Part shown: positions 48,261 to 57,156 of the stretch, piece by piece
Layout of the letters: the number at the start of each line of letters is the position of its first letter
How positions within the stretch are numbered: position 1 is the stretch's first letter
Assembly: GCF_013265555.1 (NCBI RefSeq)
Contig: NZ_CP041345.1
Location: 1,906,581-1,970,580 of the forward strand
Direction of reading: 5' to 3'
Source: Tenuifilum thalassicum
Lineage (GTDB): Bacteria > Bacteroidota > Bacteroidia > Bacteroidales > Tenuifilaceae
DNA: 64,000 nucleotides
The notes under the pieces: generated by a model
What the model was told of the DNA's origin: nothing
Seen by the model: the letters and a program-made list of their open reading frames with translations, nothing else
Database searches by the model: none
Position numbers and translations under genes: made by a program

Positions 48261-48779
48261 ATGAAAAAGAGGATAGGTATTTTTTATGGTCCGACAGGAG
48301 GTTCCACGGAAAAGGTGGCCAAGCTAATTGCAAAAGAATTTAATGGTGATGCAGATATTTTTCCCATAAAGGAGGCTACTCCAAAACTTATTAACAACTA
48401 CGATCTTGTTATTTTTGGTTGTTCAACTCTAGGCAGCGAAACTTGGAATGGAGACTCATCGAAATGTGACTGGGAGGCATTCCGACCAGAGATTCCAAAA
48501 CTTAGGCTAACCGGTAAACTCTTCGCCTTTTTTGGAACTGGCGATTCGGTCACCTATGCTCGCAATTTTGTTGATGCCATGGGAATTCTTGCCAAGGATT
48601 TGCTAGAAGTTGGCGCACACGTTGTTGGTCAGGTGCCAACTGACGATTACACTTTTACCGATTCAGAGGCTGTAATCGATGGTAAGTTTATAGGATTACC
48701 CATTGATGAGGATTATGAGCCAGAAAAAACTCCAACTCGCATCAAGAACTGGGTTGATCAACTAAAAAAATCCATTTAA
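48261..48779 (+). CDS. flavodoxin
   Basis: A 172-residue long-chain flavodoxin carrying FMN as a one-electron carrier. MKKRIGIFYGPTGGSTEKVAKLIA is the phosphate-binding loop, GCSTLGSETWNGDSSKCDWEAF is the 50s loop with the tryptophan, and AFFGTGDSVTYARNFVDAMG is the 90s loop, in which a tyrosine usually stacks on the ring. The insertion that splits the last strand (VPTDDYTFTDSEAV) marks the long-chain type. In this organism it may replace ferredoxin under iron limitation, for example in contact with the hydrogenase; that is inference. A strong terminator follows. Confidence 0.95.
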   Translation: MKKRIGIFYGPTGGSTEKVAKLIAKEFNGDADIFPIKEATPKLINNYDLVIFGCSTLGSETWNGDSSKCDWEAFRPEIPKLRLTGKLFAFFGTGDSVTYARNFVDAMGILAKDLLEVGAHVVGQVPTDDYTFTDSEAVIDGKFIGLPIDEDYEPEKTPTRIKNWVDQLKKSI

Positions 48780-48804
48780 AAAAAGTTTGATTTAAGATAA
48801 AATG

Positions 48805-48833
48805 AAAGGCTGTCATTTTATCTGACAGCCTTT
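48805..48833. terminator. bidirectional terminator between flavodoxin and the M48 peptidase
   Basis: AAAGGCTGTCA, 7-nt loop, TGACAGCCTTT gives a perfect 11-bp stem followed by T on the plus strand. It separates convergent genes ending at 48779 and 48856. Confidence 0.9.
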
Positions 48834-48855
48834 TTTCAACTTAAAGTAAAACATT

Positions 48856-49650
48856 CTAAGGCAATGAATTAACAAAATCTTGATATCGATCCTCATAGGT
48901 AAACCCTTCTTTACCACCCATACTTTTCCAAACCTCTTCAATATTCTTAATTCTATTCTCGTCGGATGGATGAGTGCTAAGAAATTCTGGAATTTTATGA
49001 GTAGAGCCCATCATTTTTTCGAAAAACTTAGCCATTTCATAAGGATGATAATCGGTATCGTAAAGGTATGTAATTGCAAATTTATCGGCCTCATACTCAT
49101 TATCCCGGCTATACTTCAGCAAAGTACCACCAAGCGCAAGCTGCGAAAGTATTTGCTCGAGCTGCGAAGGGTTCTCACCTAGAATAATAGAAAGCAATAT
49201 GCTAAAACCATACTGTTTGGTAAGCATTTGTGTACTATGACGCCTATCGGCATGTGCAATTTCGTGGGCCATAACGCCTGCCAGCTGGGCTTCGTTATCC
49301 AAAAACTTTATTAAACCAGTATAAAAGTACAGATACCCCCCAGGGGCAGCAAAAGCATTTATAACATCTTCATTATGGATTATTTTCACCTGCCAATTAA
49401 AAGTTTTTGAGTACCTAATATCATTGGAATTCAGGATAGTTTCCATAACTCTTTCAATGTGATTATATGCATCGGCATACTGGTCTCTATCAAGTATAGG
49501 ATACTCATCGGGGTTAGCCATTAAAGCAGAATCGAGCTGTTCGCCAAACTTTATATCCTGCTCAAGAGTAAAAAAGTTAATCCCATCATCGGAACACCCA
49601 CTTAAACCAGCAACTATCGCAAATGCGACAAATAACTTCCTAATCTTCAT
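48856..49650 (-). CDS. M48-family metalloprotease lipoprotein
   Basis: 264 residues with a lipoprotein signal (AIVAGLSGC, cysteine at residue 19), so likely anchored to the outer or inner membrane facing the periplasm. The zinc motif HEIAHADRRH and the third ligand in NEYEADKFA are present, and NAFAAPGGYLYFYTGLIKF matches BepA/LoiP-type M48 proteases involved in outer-membrane protein quality control. There is no TPR extension, so it is nearer to LoiP in size. Divergent from mtgA. The minus-strand -7 box TATTTTTG at 49686-49679 is a likely promoter. Confidence 0.92.
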   Translation of the reverse strand: MKIRKLFVAFAIVAGLSGCSDDGINFFTLEQDIKFGEQLDSALMANPDEYPILDRDQYADAYNHIERVMETILNSNDIRYSKTFNWQVKIIHNEDVINAFAAPGGYLYFYTGLIKFLDNEAQLAGVMAHEIAHADRRHSTQMLTKQYGFSILLSIILGENPSQLEQILSQLALGGTLLKYSRDNEYEADKFAITYLYDTDYHPYEMAKFFEKMMGSTHKIPEFLSTHPSDENRIKNIEEVWKSMGGKEGFTYEDRYQDFVNSLP

Positions 49651-49747
49651 AACACCTACTTTTGTATCATTTCAATCACAAAAATAAACTAAATGGCCAA
49701 TATTTTACAAAATTAATATCTTAGCTACTGAGTTTAATTCTATAAAA

Positions 49748-50497
49748 GTGAAAAACAAAAAAAAGACCAAACCCAGAACCCCATTCAGTATTCTTTTTAA
49801 AAGAATAATTATCTATTCTATCATAACATTTTTCATTACAACCATTTTTACCACCATTGTTTTTTCCTTTATAAATCCTCAATACACATGGTTAATGATT
49901 TCTAATAGACTTTCATCGGAGCAAAATGGTGGAAGTAGAACCTTTATGCACAAATGGGTTGACATTGATAAAATTTCGCCAAATATGATTCTTGCTGCAG
50001 TTGCTGCAGAAGATAACAAGTTTCTGCATCACCATGGGTTTGATTGGGAAGCAATCAAAAAAGCTTGGGAATACAATCGCAAAGGAAAAAAAATCCGGGG
50101 CGCAAGCACCATATCGCAACAAACAGCAAAAAATGTCTTTCTATGGCCAAACAGATCGTGGATTCGAAAGGGTTTTGAAGTATATTTCACCATACTAATT
50201 GAATTTTTCTGGTCAAAGGAGCGGATAATGGAAGTTTACCTTAACGTTGCTGAATTTGGCAAAGGAATATATGGAGTTGAATCGGCTTCACAAATTTACT
50301 ACAAGAAGCCTGCATCAAAATTAAGTAGATACGAAGCAGCGATGCTAGCTACAGTTTTGCCCGCTCCATCAAAACGTAATCCATCAAAACCAAGTAAGTA
50401 CATGTATCGATATCAGCAAAAGATATTATGGAACATGAAAAATCTTGGGAAGATTGAGTTTAAATCCAAATTAAAACCCAATGCAAAAAAGAAATAG
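49748..50497 (+). CDS. mtgA: monofunctional peptidoglycan glycosyltransferase
   Basis: 249-residue GT51 enzyme that polymerises lipid II into glycan strands. One N-terminal membrane helix (IIIYSIITFFITTIFTTIVFSF) is followed by AAEDNKFLHHHGFDWEAIKKA (catalytic glutamate), RGASTISQQTAKNVFLW, KERIMEVYLNVAEFGKG (second glutamate) and ATVLPAPSKRNPSKPS, the five usual GT51 motifs. No transpeptidase domain, so MtgA rather than a class A PBP. GTG start at 49748. Its 3' end overlaps the TPR gene by 17 nt. Confidence 0.95.
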   Translation: MKNKKKTKPRTPFSILFKRIIIYSIITFFITTIFTTIVFSFINPQYTWLMISNRLSSEQNGGSRTFMHKWVDIDKISPNMILAAVAAEDNKFLHHHGFDWEAIKKAWEYNRKGKKIRGASTISQQTAKNVFLWPNRSWIRKGFEVYFTILIEFFWSKERIMEVYLNVAEFGKGIYGVESASQIYYKKPASKLSRYEAAMLATVLPAPSKRNPSKPSKYMYRYQQKILWNMKNLGKIEFKSKLKPNAKKK

Positions 50498-52400
50498 GTT
50501 GACAATCTTAATAATACTAGCCTCTTGGCTCACATCATTTTCATCATGGGCTCAATTCAACAAAGCCTACTTTTTTTACAAAGGTGAAGAGCTAATCTCT
50601 AAAGGGAACTACTCCGAAGCTATTCCGATACTAAACACACTCCTAAACTCCGATTCTACCATACATGAGGGATGGTTTTTAAGAGGTGTTGCCCGTTATT
50701 ACCAAGGCGATTTAGTTGGTGCACAAAGAGACTTTAGCAAATGCCTAAACATTAACCCATTATTTTCTCAGGCCTACCAGTACAGAGCCATGGCCCTTGA
50801 GCAAGCAGGAAAAAGCCAACAAGCATTAGCTAACATTCTCAAAGCTCTAGAACTTAGACCAAATTCTGCTCAATATCTGTTTACATATGGTGTTATACTC
50901 TTCCAACAGGAAAAATACAAGGATGCGATAAATGCATTTAATCGCGTTATTATGGCCGATAGCAGAATTCCTGATGCATGGCTTAACCGAGGCACTAGCA
51001 AACTCCTGCTAGCAGATAGTACAGGTGCTCTTAATGACTATTCAGCAGCAATTGGCCTAAACCCTTTTAGTCCTAATGCATACATCAGAAGAGGTGCTCT
51101 TTATGCACAGCAAAAAAAGTATGACCTCGCACTAAAAGATTTGAATGAAGCAATAAAGCTTGATAGCACAAAAGCCCAGTCTTATTTTACACGTGCTCTT
51201 GTTTACTACTATAAAAAAAATAGGAGCAATGCATTAGCCGATTTAAACAAGGTATTAGAACTTGAACCAAGAAACACCCTTGCCTTATTTAACCGTGCCA
51301 TAATTAGCTATGAAGATGGGATCCCCGAAGAAGCAATTAACGATTTAACACGTTTATCTTCAATAATCCCCACAAATGTTCTCGTACAATACTATCTAGC
51401 AAACATACGAAACGAAAGAGGATACCTTGAAACCGCTCTAGAAAACATAAATAAAGCAATTGAACTTTTCCCACAGTTTGCCAATGCATACCTATTACGA
51501 AGCGAGATAAAGTCTAAACAAGGAGATTTAGCTGGTGCTGCAACGGATATGCAAAAAGGGCGGGAACTTGCCAAAAAATTTAAAGACCATGAGGACAAAA
51601 GCCTTTATTCAATAATTGACTCTACTGGCAAAATAAAAAAACTCCTTTCATTAAACGAAGAACTTGATATCAACCTTCTAATTAATACTGAACAGCTAAA
51701 GTCAAGGATTGTTACCATAACCTATCCACTAATTATTCTTAAAACAGACATAGTAGAAAACACAAAGCCAATTGCTTGGCAAAGTTCCATGCTAAGAAAG
51801 CAACTTGAAACGGATACCGACAGCATTCTGCTTTATTTTGATTATGACAACAAGAATACTCAGCAGAAGATTTTAAAACATATCCCCCAGAAGGGTACAA
51901 TTCATCATGCAATTTATTGCTTTCAAAACAACAGATTCAACGACGCTCTAACAGAAATTGATTCACTCAAGCAACTTGACAGTACAAACACTCTACTTAA
52001 AATTGCCAGTGTTATAGCACGCATCAAAATGGCAAAGTTCGTAGAAAGCATCAGAAAGCAATCGGATTATCATAGCAACAACGAATCGCAGAGCAAGATT
52101 CTTAATTTAAGTACTAGTATTAATGACCTCAAAGAGATTGAAAAGAAAAATGATTATGAAGGGATAATTCCATACAATATTGGAGTTCTATTTATGCACA
52201 CAGGCGATGAACATGCTGCTTTAACCTGGTTCACAAAGGCAATAGAAAAGAATGAGTTGCTGCATGGAGCATGGTACAACAGAGGATTAGCTAACCTAAT
52301 ATCAAACAAACCCGAAATGGGATGCAGCGATCTAAGAAGGGCTGTAGATTTAGGTAATGAACAAGCTGCTGAGGTCGTTGCACGATTTTGCAAAAAATAA
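50481..52400 (+). CDS. secreted tetratricopeptide repeat protein
   Basis: 639 residues with a signal peptide (LTILIILASWLTSFSSWAQ). Residues 30-370 consist of about ten consecutive 34-residue TPR units (for example AWLNRGTSKLLLADSTGALNDYSAAIGLNP), and another TPR-like pair is at the C terminus (IGVLFMHTGDEHAALTWFTKAIEKN). The middle (about 380-540) is less regular. Such proteins are protein-protein scaffolds; the partner is unknown. The start ATG lies within the end of mtgA, which suggests translational coupling and perhaps a link to cell-wall synthesis. Confidence 0.88.
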   Translation: MQKRNRLTILIILASWLTSFSSWAQFNKAYFFYKGEELISKGNYSEAIPILNTLLNSDSTIHEGWFLRGVARYYQGDLVGAQRDFSKCLNINPLFSQAYQYRAMALEQAGKSQQALANILKALELRPNSAQYLFTYGVILFQQEKYKDAINAFNRVIMADSRIPDAWLNRGTSKLLLADSTGALNDYSAAIGLNPFSPNAYIRRGALYAQQKKYDLALKDLNEAIKLDSTKAQSYFTRALVYYYKKNRSNALADLNKVLELEPRNTLALFNRAIISYEDGIPEEAINDLTRLSSIIPTNVLVQYYLANIRNERGYLETALENINKAIELFPQFANAYLLRSEIKSKQGDLAGAATDMQKGRELAKKFKDHEDKSLYSIIDSTGKIKKLLSLNEELDINLLINTEQLKSRIVTITYPLIILKTDIVENTKPIAWQSSMLRKQLETDTDSILLYFDYDNKNTQQKILKHIPQKGTIHHAIYCFQNNRFNDALTEIDSLKQLDSTNTLLKIASVIARIKMAKFVESIRKQSDYHSNNESQSKILNLSTSINDLKEIEKKNDYEGIIPYNIGVLFMHTGDEHAALTWFTKAIEKNELLHGAWYNRGLANLISNKPEMGCSDLRRAVDLGNEQAAEVVARFCKK

Positions 52401-52632
52401 TATTTCGAAGTAAAGCAAAAAAAACGAATGCTTTTGGGAATAGTTACCAAATTAAGCATTGAGTTTTATTATGATATAAAACATACTTTTTCAATTATAC
52501 CTTACCAAAAGAACCACATAACAGATTATTAATCTACGCATTAACAACCTCTTTTTAAGCCCAATATTATTCTTAAAATGATGTTCTTAAATACATCTGA
52601 AAAAAGTCATATTCTCATAAAACTGCTCACAA

Positions 52633-52640
52633 TAATTTTG
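52633..52640 (+). promoter_or_regulatory. -7 box of the YitT-family gene
   Basis: TAATTTTG fits TAnnTTTG, 22 nt before the ATG at 52663. No clear -33 TTTG. The remaining gap from 52401 shows no gene. Confidence 0.45.
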
Positions 52641-52662
52641 TGCATCATAATTAGCAGGAAAT

Positions 52663-53538
52663 ATGACAAAAAAACTAACAGGCAACATTAAAAGTTTTGC
52701 AATAATAACATTTGGTCTTGGGGTATTTGCCCTAGCTTGGACTGCATTTCTTATTCCGCACAGAATAACTGGTAGCGGAGTATCGGGTATAGGGGCACTG
52801 GTTTACTATGCAACCGGGATACCGGTAGGTTATACATTCCTAGCAGTTAATCTTATATTGCTCGGTCTTGCTTTAAAAATATTAGGTGCCAACTTTGGTG
52901 TAAAAACGGTTTATGGAGTTATTGTAGCCTCTACTCTTCTATCTATTTTACAATCGTATATAAATGTGCCTGTGGTAGAAGATAAATTTCTGTCAACAAT
53001 AATTGGAGGAGGTTTAGGCGGGCTTGGGCTTGGAATTATATTTACAGAGGGTGGTAGTACAGGTGGCACTGATATAATTGCAATGATAATCAACAAGTAC
53101 CGCAACATTAGTCCTGGAAGGGTAATTTTGTTATGTGATATATTCATTATTGGTTCATCATTCTTAGTACTTACTGATTTAGAGCCCGTAAAAAGAATTG
53201 AAACAATAGTGTATGGATATGTTGCAATGGCACTTCAAGCTTATGCAATAGATACATTTCTTTCAGGTAACAAGCAATCGGTTCAATTTATCATATTCTC
53301 TAAGAAATATGAAGAGATTTCTGATAAAATAACAATGGGAATTGGTCGTGGTGCAACCGTTGTGGATGGGACAGGTTGGTACTCAAAAGAAAAACAAAAG
53401 GTAATAATCACAATAGTTAGAAAACACGAAGCAAGCAACATTTATCGGATGATAAAAGAAATAGACAATAATGCTTTTATTTCGGTTTCAAATGTAATGG
53501 GAGTTTATGGCAAGGGTTTTGAGCAAATTCGACACTAA
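52663..53538 (+). CDS. YitT-family membrane protein
   Basis: 291 residues. An N-terminal domain of five or six membrane helices with GVFALAWTAFLIPHRITGSGVSGIGALVYY and GTDIIAMIINKY (DUF161-type, YitT_membrane) is followed by a cytosolic DUF2179 domain of about 85 residues (SVQFIIFSKKYEEISDKI, IGRGATVVDGTGWYSKEKQKVI). This two-domain layout is typical for the YitT family, whose transported substrate is not established in general. Single gene with its own -7 box. Confidence 0.92.
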   Translation: MTKKLTGNIKSFAIITFGLGVFALAWTAFLIPHRITGSGVSGIGALVYYATGIPVGYTFLAVNLILLGLALKILGANFGVKTVYGVIVASTLLSILQSYINVPVVEDKFLSTIIGGGLGGLGLGIIFTEGGSTGGTDIIAMIINKYRNISPGRVILLCDIFIIGSSFLVLTDLEPVKRIETIVYGYVAMALQAYAIDTFLSGNKQSVQFIIFSKKYEEISDKITMGIGRGATVVDGTGWYSKEKQKVIITIVRKHEASNIYRMIKEIDNNAFISVSNVMGVYGKGFEQIRH

Positions 53539-53576
53539 TTGAACTTCATCAATAGTTTTCGCTGCCTATAAAAAAC

Positions 53577-53611
53577 GAAAGGCCTTAATCTTTTACGATC
53601 AAGGCCTTCTT
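53577..53611. terminator. convergent terminator between the YitT gene and hydG
   Basis: GAAAGGCCTTAATC, 6-nt loop, GATCAAGGCCTTC, with a T-rich tract beyond. The imperfect stem of about 12 bp lies between stop codons at 53538 and 53630 and would end the hydrogenase cluster transcript on the minus strand. Confidence 0.75.
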
Positions 53612-53629
53612 CATTATATTGATAAAAGA

Positions 53630-55057
53630 TTAAAAGTAAAGATCTCGTTCCCCAGCTTTTATTCTTTCAATACGTCGTTTAATCTCTTCGGTGTTTTGGT
53701 GGCCATTAAGTTCAGCTAAAGTCTTATCAATTAGCTTGTAACCTTTTTGTTTCACATTCTCATCCGCATAGTCTACCAGGTATTCTGTAAGAGTGAGTAT
53801 CGCATTTGGCGTGCAATATCGCTTAATAAATCCAGGCACCGAAAACTCCATAAAATGTTCGCCTGTTCTTCCTAAACGATAGCAAGCAGTACAGAACGAA
53901 GGTATATAGTTATGATCTATAAGCTCATCGATAATCTCTCCTAGCGAACGATTATCGTTAATTTCGAATTGCTCCTTATTAAGGTCTTGCTGTTCATTTT
54001 TCGACTCGTGGTACGAACCAAGTTCAAGTTTTGTTCCACCATCAATTTGAGAAACACCAAATTGAATAACCTGCCTACGAATTTCAATTGGTTCACGAGC
54101 AGTAAGTATCATACCAGTATACGGCACCGCAAGGCGCAGAATAGCAACTAGCTTCACAAAGTCATCGTCCGACACAAAGTATTTATCGGTAATATTCAAC
54201 CCTGCAGCAGATTTAATACGTGGGAAAGAGATTGTATGAGGTCCAACATTGTAGCAAGCCTCAAAATGGTTAGTATGGCGCACCAAGGCTAGGACCTCGA
54301 AACGCCAATCGTAAAGACCAAAGAGCGCACCAATACCAACATCATCAAGACCAGCTTCTTGAGCACGATCGAGGGAGGTTAAGCGCCAGTCGTAATCCTT
54401 TTTCTTACCCGATGGATGGTACCAGGTGTAAGCCTCGGGATGATAGGTTTCCTGAAAAATTTGGTATGTGCCAATGCCTGCTTCTTTAACTTTACGAAAT
54501 CCCTCAATATCCAGGGGCGCTGCATTAATGTTTACCCTTCGGATTTCACCATTCCCCTTTTTGATGCCATAAACCAGCTTAACGGTGTGGGCAATATAGT
54601 CGGCAGAATACTCAGGATGTTCGCCATAAACAAGAATTAAGCGTTTTTGACCGTTATCTTCAAGTGCCTCAACTTCCTGAACAATTTCCTCATCGGAAAG
54701 AGTCATTCGTAGTGCAGACTTGTTCTCGGTTCTGAATCCACAATACTGACAGTTATTGGTACACTTGCTACCAATATAAAGCGGCGCAAAAAGCACTATT
54801 CTATTCCCGTAAATACGCTCCTTGAGCGTACGAGCCCCTTGCAAAATCTCCTCAACCAGCTCAGGATCGGTTGTGTTAACCAAAGTAGCCACCTCTTCAA
54901 GGTTAAGCCTATGCTTGTCGAGCGACTTCGCAATAATTTCGCGCACCTTTTCTTTTGTGGGCTTTGCATTGTTTATATATTCCCATATTTCATCGGCATC
55001 GATGAATGGTTTCATGGGCTCATCAGGAATACGATACTTTTCTGGATTGAATTTCAT
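53630..55057 (-). CDS. hydG: [FeFe]-hydrogenase maturase HydG (radical SAM tyrosine lyase)
   Basis: 475 residues. HydG cleaves tyrosine to make the CO and CN ligands of the H-cluster. The radical SAM cluster motif C-x3-C-x2-C is at residues 99-106 (CTNNCQYCGF). The C-terminal extension has the auxiliary cluster motif C-x2-C-x22-C beginning FCTACYRLGRTG and ending in RYCTPN, which separates HydG from the related ThiH. VYGEHPEYSADYIAHTVK and RVNINAAPLDIEGF are family blocks. It is the last gene of the hydrogenase cluster, 77 nt after the TM1266-type regulator. HydE and HydF are not in the window. Confidence 0.97.
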   Translation of the reverse strand: MKFNPEKYRIPDEPMKPFIDADEIWEYINNAKPTKEKVREIIAKSLDKHRLNLEEVATLVNTTDPELVEEILQGARTLKERIYGNRIVLFAPLYIGSKCTNNCQYCGFRTENKSALRMTLSDEEIVQEVEALEDNGQKRLILVYGEHPEYSADYIAHTVKLVYGIKKGNGEIRRVNINAAPLDIEGFRKVKEAGIGTYQIFQETYHPEAYTWYHPSGKKKDYDWRLTSLDRAQEAGLDDVGIGALFGLYDWRFEVLALVRHTNHFEACYNVGPHTISFPRIKSAAGLNITDKYFVSDDDFVKLVAILRLAVPYTGMILTAREPIEIRRQVIQFGVSQIDGGTKLELGSYHESKNEQQDLNKEQFEINDNRSLGEIIDELIDHNYIPSFCTACYRLGRTGEHFMEFSVPGFIKRYCTPNAILTLTEYLVDYADENVKQKGYKLIDKTLAELNGHQNTEEIKRRIERIKAGERDLYF

Positions 55058-55134
55058 GGCTCATTATGTATTAAGTTAACATGCTCAACATCCATGAGCC
55101 TGAATCGCAAAGCTAGGAAAAGAGAGAATGACTT

Positions 55135-55383
55135 TTATATTCCCTTTAGCATAAGAGTTTTCACCTGGACTCCACTAAGTTTCCCTATTGGGCCAGTAAG
55201 AGCACCTATCTGGTCGGTTGTTCCCTCCAAAACTATCGAGATAACTCTAATACCTCTTTGCTGTAAAGGAATACCTTGCCTAGCAATAATAATATCGGCA
55301 TGGGCCGAAAGAATTTGATTCAGCTTAATTGTGCTATCAAGGTTTTCAACCAAAATAAGTGCGGCTCCTATTCTCTTTTCCAT
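55135..55383 (-). CDS. TM1266-type iron-only hydrogenase system regulator
   Basis: An 82-residue ACT-like/NikR C-terminal-like small protein. EKRIGAALILVENLDSTIKLNQILSAH, IIARQGIPLQQRGIRVISIVLEG and the TDQIGALTGPIGKLSGVQVK end fit the TM1266 family, which is found almost only beside [FeFe]-hydrogenase maturation genes and is thought to be regulatory. Its biochemistry is not settled. It has an unusually strong ribosome-binding site for this genome (AAAGGAG, 55398-55392), a structured leader and its own -7 box upstream, so it may be expressed with hydG apart from the genes before it. Confidence 0.9.
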   Translation of the reverse strand: MEKRIGAALILVENLDSTIKLNQILSAHADIIIARQGIPLQQRGIRVISIVLEGTTDQIGALTGPIGKLSGVQVKTLMLKGI

Positions 55384-55503
55384 CAGATAAACTCCTTTGG
55401 ATCAGACTCCTTTTTACTGAATCCTTGGCGGTGTAAAACACCAACCTCAGATGCAGGCAGTTAAAAAACTAATTCTTATACGATTAAACACCTTACAAAG
55501 GTA
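55384..55503 (-). promoter_or_regulatory. promoter and structured leader of the TM1266-hydG unit
   Basis: A TACCTTTG -7 box lies at 55503-55496 (minus strand). The leader of about 110 nt can form two hairpins, GGTGT-TTT-ACACC (55442-55430) and GGATTCAG...CTGATCC (55424-55399). The second ends directly before the AAAGGAG ribosome site. A frame of 25 codons without ATG (55460-55386, LPASEVGVLHRQGFSKKESD...) also fills the leader and its TGA overlaps the ATG, so a short coupled peptide or a gene remnant is an alternative. See findings. Confidence 0.5.
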
Positions 55504-55514
55504 CATTAAAATGC

Positions 55515-55530
55515 ATCATTTTAAAATGAT
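55515..55530. promoter_or_regulatory. perfect 16-bp palindrome at the TM1266-hydG promoter
   Basis: ATCATTTTAAAATGAT is a perfect inverted repeat placed 12 nt upstream of the TACCTTTG box, where the -33 element would be expected. It may be an operator for a dimeric regulator. AT-rich palindromes can arise by chance, so the call is tentative. Confidence 0.45.
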
Positions 55531-55542
55531 ATTTATCAGTAC

Positions 55543-55558
55543 TGTTAATAAATTAACT
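55543..55558. promoter_or_regulatory. possible degenerate Rex operator
   Basis: TGTTAA-TAAA-TTAACT resembles the inverted-repeat Rex site form TTGTTAA-n4-TTAACAA but lacks matches in the outer positions. It overlaps the 3' end of ribF and lies about 40 nt upstream of the TM1266-hydG -7 box. rex itself is encoded 940 bp away. Confidence 0.3.
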
Positions 55559-56489
55559 CATCTACCTGTTTGGCTGCACTAGTAAGCTGTTGATAAAGAG
55601 TCCTGGTATTGGAAGTATCGAGTCCTTCGGTTACCTGCTTATGAAAGTAGATGTAGGCATCGTTACTGTGAAGTTTGCCATCAAAGTCAAGAATGTGAAT
55701 CTCAACATTACGCCCATATATTGGGTTTTGGTGTGGTTCATCGTCATCGGACCATATAATAACCATGGCCCTATAGGTTGCGCTATTCCACGACAATGAC
55801 GTTGCATAAACGCCATCGGGAGGAATCAGCTTCCCAGCCTCTTCAATCTGGACTGTTAGAGTTGGAAATCCTATTTGCTCAAATAGATGCGAACCTTTTC
55901 CTAACGCACCTATTATAATGTAATAATGATCGAGATAAGCATTAGCACGTTGAATCTTACCTTCGAGAAGCGCCTTACGTATTGTTGTTGAGCTAACTGT
56001 TTCCTGATGTATATCTTGTTCAGGAATCTCCTCAACCGAAAAGTTATATTCAACACTTAGCTTTTTTAGCTCTTCATAATCGCCTTCGCGGTTGTGGCCA
56101 AAATGATGGTTAAACCCAACAACAATATATTTAGCTTTTAGCTTGCTTAACAAAAAATCGCGAATAAATTGATTTGATGATATTTTAGAAAACTCTAAAG
56201 TGAATTTAACAATAATAAGATGATCGAGGCCAGTTTTACTCAAAAGTTCAATCTTTTCTCGTTGCGAAAGGATGAACATTAGGTTTTTCCCTGCTGTTTC
56301 GGGGTAAAGCACCTTACGAGGATGAGGGTAAAAAGTAATAAGCACTGATTCTCCACCAATGCTTCGGGCTATCTCATTGATACGATTTATAATGACCTTA
56401 TGTCCAAGATGAACCCCATCAAACGAACCCGTGGTTACAACAGGGTTGCAAATATCCCCCAAATCATCGAAACCGTAATGAACCTTCAT
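55545..56489 (-). CDS. ribF: bifunctional riboflavin kinase/FAD synthetase
   Basis: 314 residues. N-terminal FAD synthetase (nucleotidyltransferase) domain with TTGSFDGVHLGHKVI, ITFYPHPRKVLYPE, VGFNHHFGHNREGDYEELK and VSSTTIRKALLEG. C-terminal riboflavin kinase domain with GALGKGSHLFEQIGFPTLTV and PPDGVYATSL. Both activities are therefore expected: riboflavin to FMN, then FAD. It follows rex by 8 nt and sits inside the hydrogenase cluster. That makes metabolic sense, since HydB is a flavoprotein, but co-regulation is inferred from the spacing. Confidence 0.95.
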   Translation of the reverse strand: MKVHYGFDDLGDICNPVVTTGSFDGVHLGHKVIINRINEIARSIGGESVLITFYPHPRKVLYPETAGKNLMFILSQREKIELLSKTGLDHLIIVKFTLEFSKISSNQFIRDFLLSKLKAKYIVVGFNHHFGHNREGDYEELKKLSVEYNFSVEEIPEQDIHQETVSSTTIRKALLEGKIQRANAYLDHYYIIIGALGKGSHLFEQIGFPTLTVQIEEAGKLIPPDGVYATSLSWNSATYRAMVIIWSDDDEPHQNPIYGRNVEIHILDFDGKLHSNDAYIYFHKQVTEGLDTSNTRTLYQQLTSAAKQVDELIY

Positions 56490-56497
56490 GGTTTATT

Positions 56498-57133
56498 CTA
56501 ACGCGCGTAAGCTTGCTTAACAAAGTATGCCACTTTTTCCATAGAGGTAATCATGTCGTATTCTTCCAGATATACCGTATCGGGGACAACAAGCGGTATT
56601 GTTGTAAAGTTCAGAATTCCCTTTATTCCAACAGCTACAAGCTGTTCAGCAACTTGCGATGCTGTTTCGGGGGGAGATGAAATGATTGCAATTGAGATAT
56701 CGTTACGTTCTACTACCTTTTCAAGTTCTTTCATGTGATAACAGTTCACCCCAGAAATAACCCTGTCAACCTTGTTAGGGTCAACATCAAAAGCGGCAAC
56801 AATATTTAGTTTAGGACGCTTGCCATTAAAATAAGCAGTTATCGCTCTACCAAGATTCCCCATCCCAATTACTGCCACATTAAGACCTATTTCATGGTCA
56901 AGAATTTCGCCAATAACCTTAATCAGTTCTTGAGCATCATACCCCTTTTTCTTCATGCTCGAATAACCAATTAGCATTAAATCGCGGCGTACTTGAACGG
57001 CGGTAATATTATGTAATCCGGCAAGTTCATGGGAATATATATGAGTTTTTCCTTTAGCCAAACAGTTAAGCAAAGTTCTACGATACTCGCTTAACCTTTC
57101 AATGGTCCTTTCGGGTAAATTTGCTAAATTCAT
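56498..57133 (-). CDS. rex: redox-sensing transcriptional repressor Rex
   Basis: 211 residues. N-terminal winged helix (LPERTIERLSEYRRTLLNCL and HNITAVQVRRDLMLIGY, the recognition helix), then the NADH-binding Rossmann domain (NVAVIGMGNLGRAITAYF), and the C-terminal domain-swapped helix (ITSMEKVAYFVKQAY). Rex leaves DNA when NADH is high and so induces fermentation and hydrogenase genes. Here it is encoded among the genes it would be expected to control. It has a strong promoter of its own at 57157-57187 although it also follows the receiver-kinase gene by 73 nt. Confidence 0.96.
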   Translation of the reverse strand: MNLANLPERTIERLSEYRRTLLNCLAKGKTHIYSHELAGLHNITAVQVRRDLMLIGYSSMKKKGYDAQELIKVIGEILDHEIGLNVAVIGMGNLGRAITAYFNGKRPKLNIVAAFDVDPNKVDRVISGVNCYHMKELEKVVERNDISIAIISSPPETASQVAEQLVAVGIKGILNFTTIPLVVPDTVYLEEYDMITSMEKVAYFVKQAYAR

Positions 57134-57156
57134 GATGCTTCACATTTCTAATATTG

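Noticed and set aside
54822-55318. Plus-strand open frames opposite hydG and the TM1266 regulator
   Set aside because: They are shadows; the minus-strand proteins have full family motifs over the same bases.
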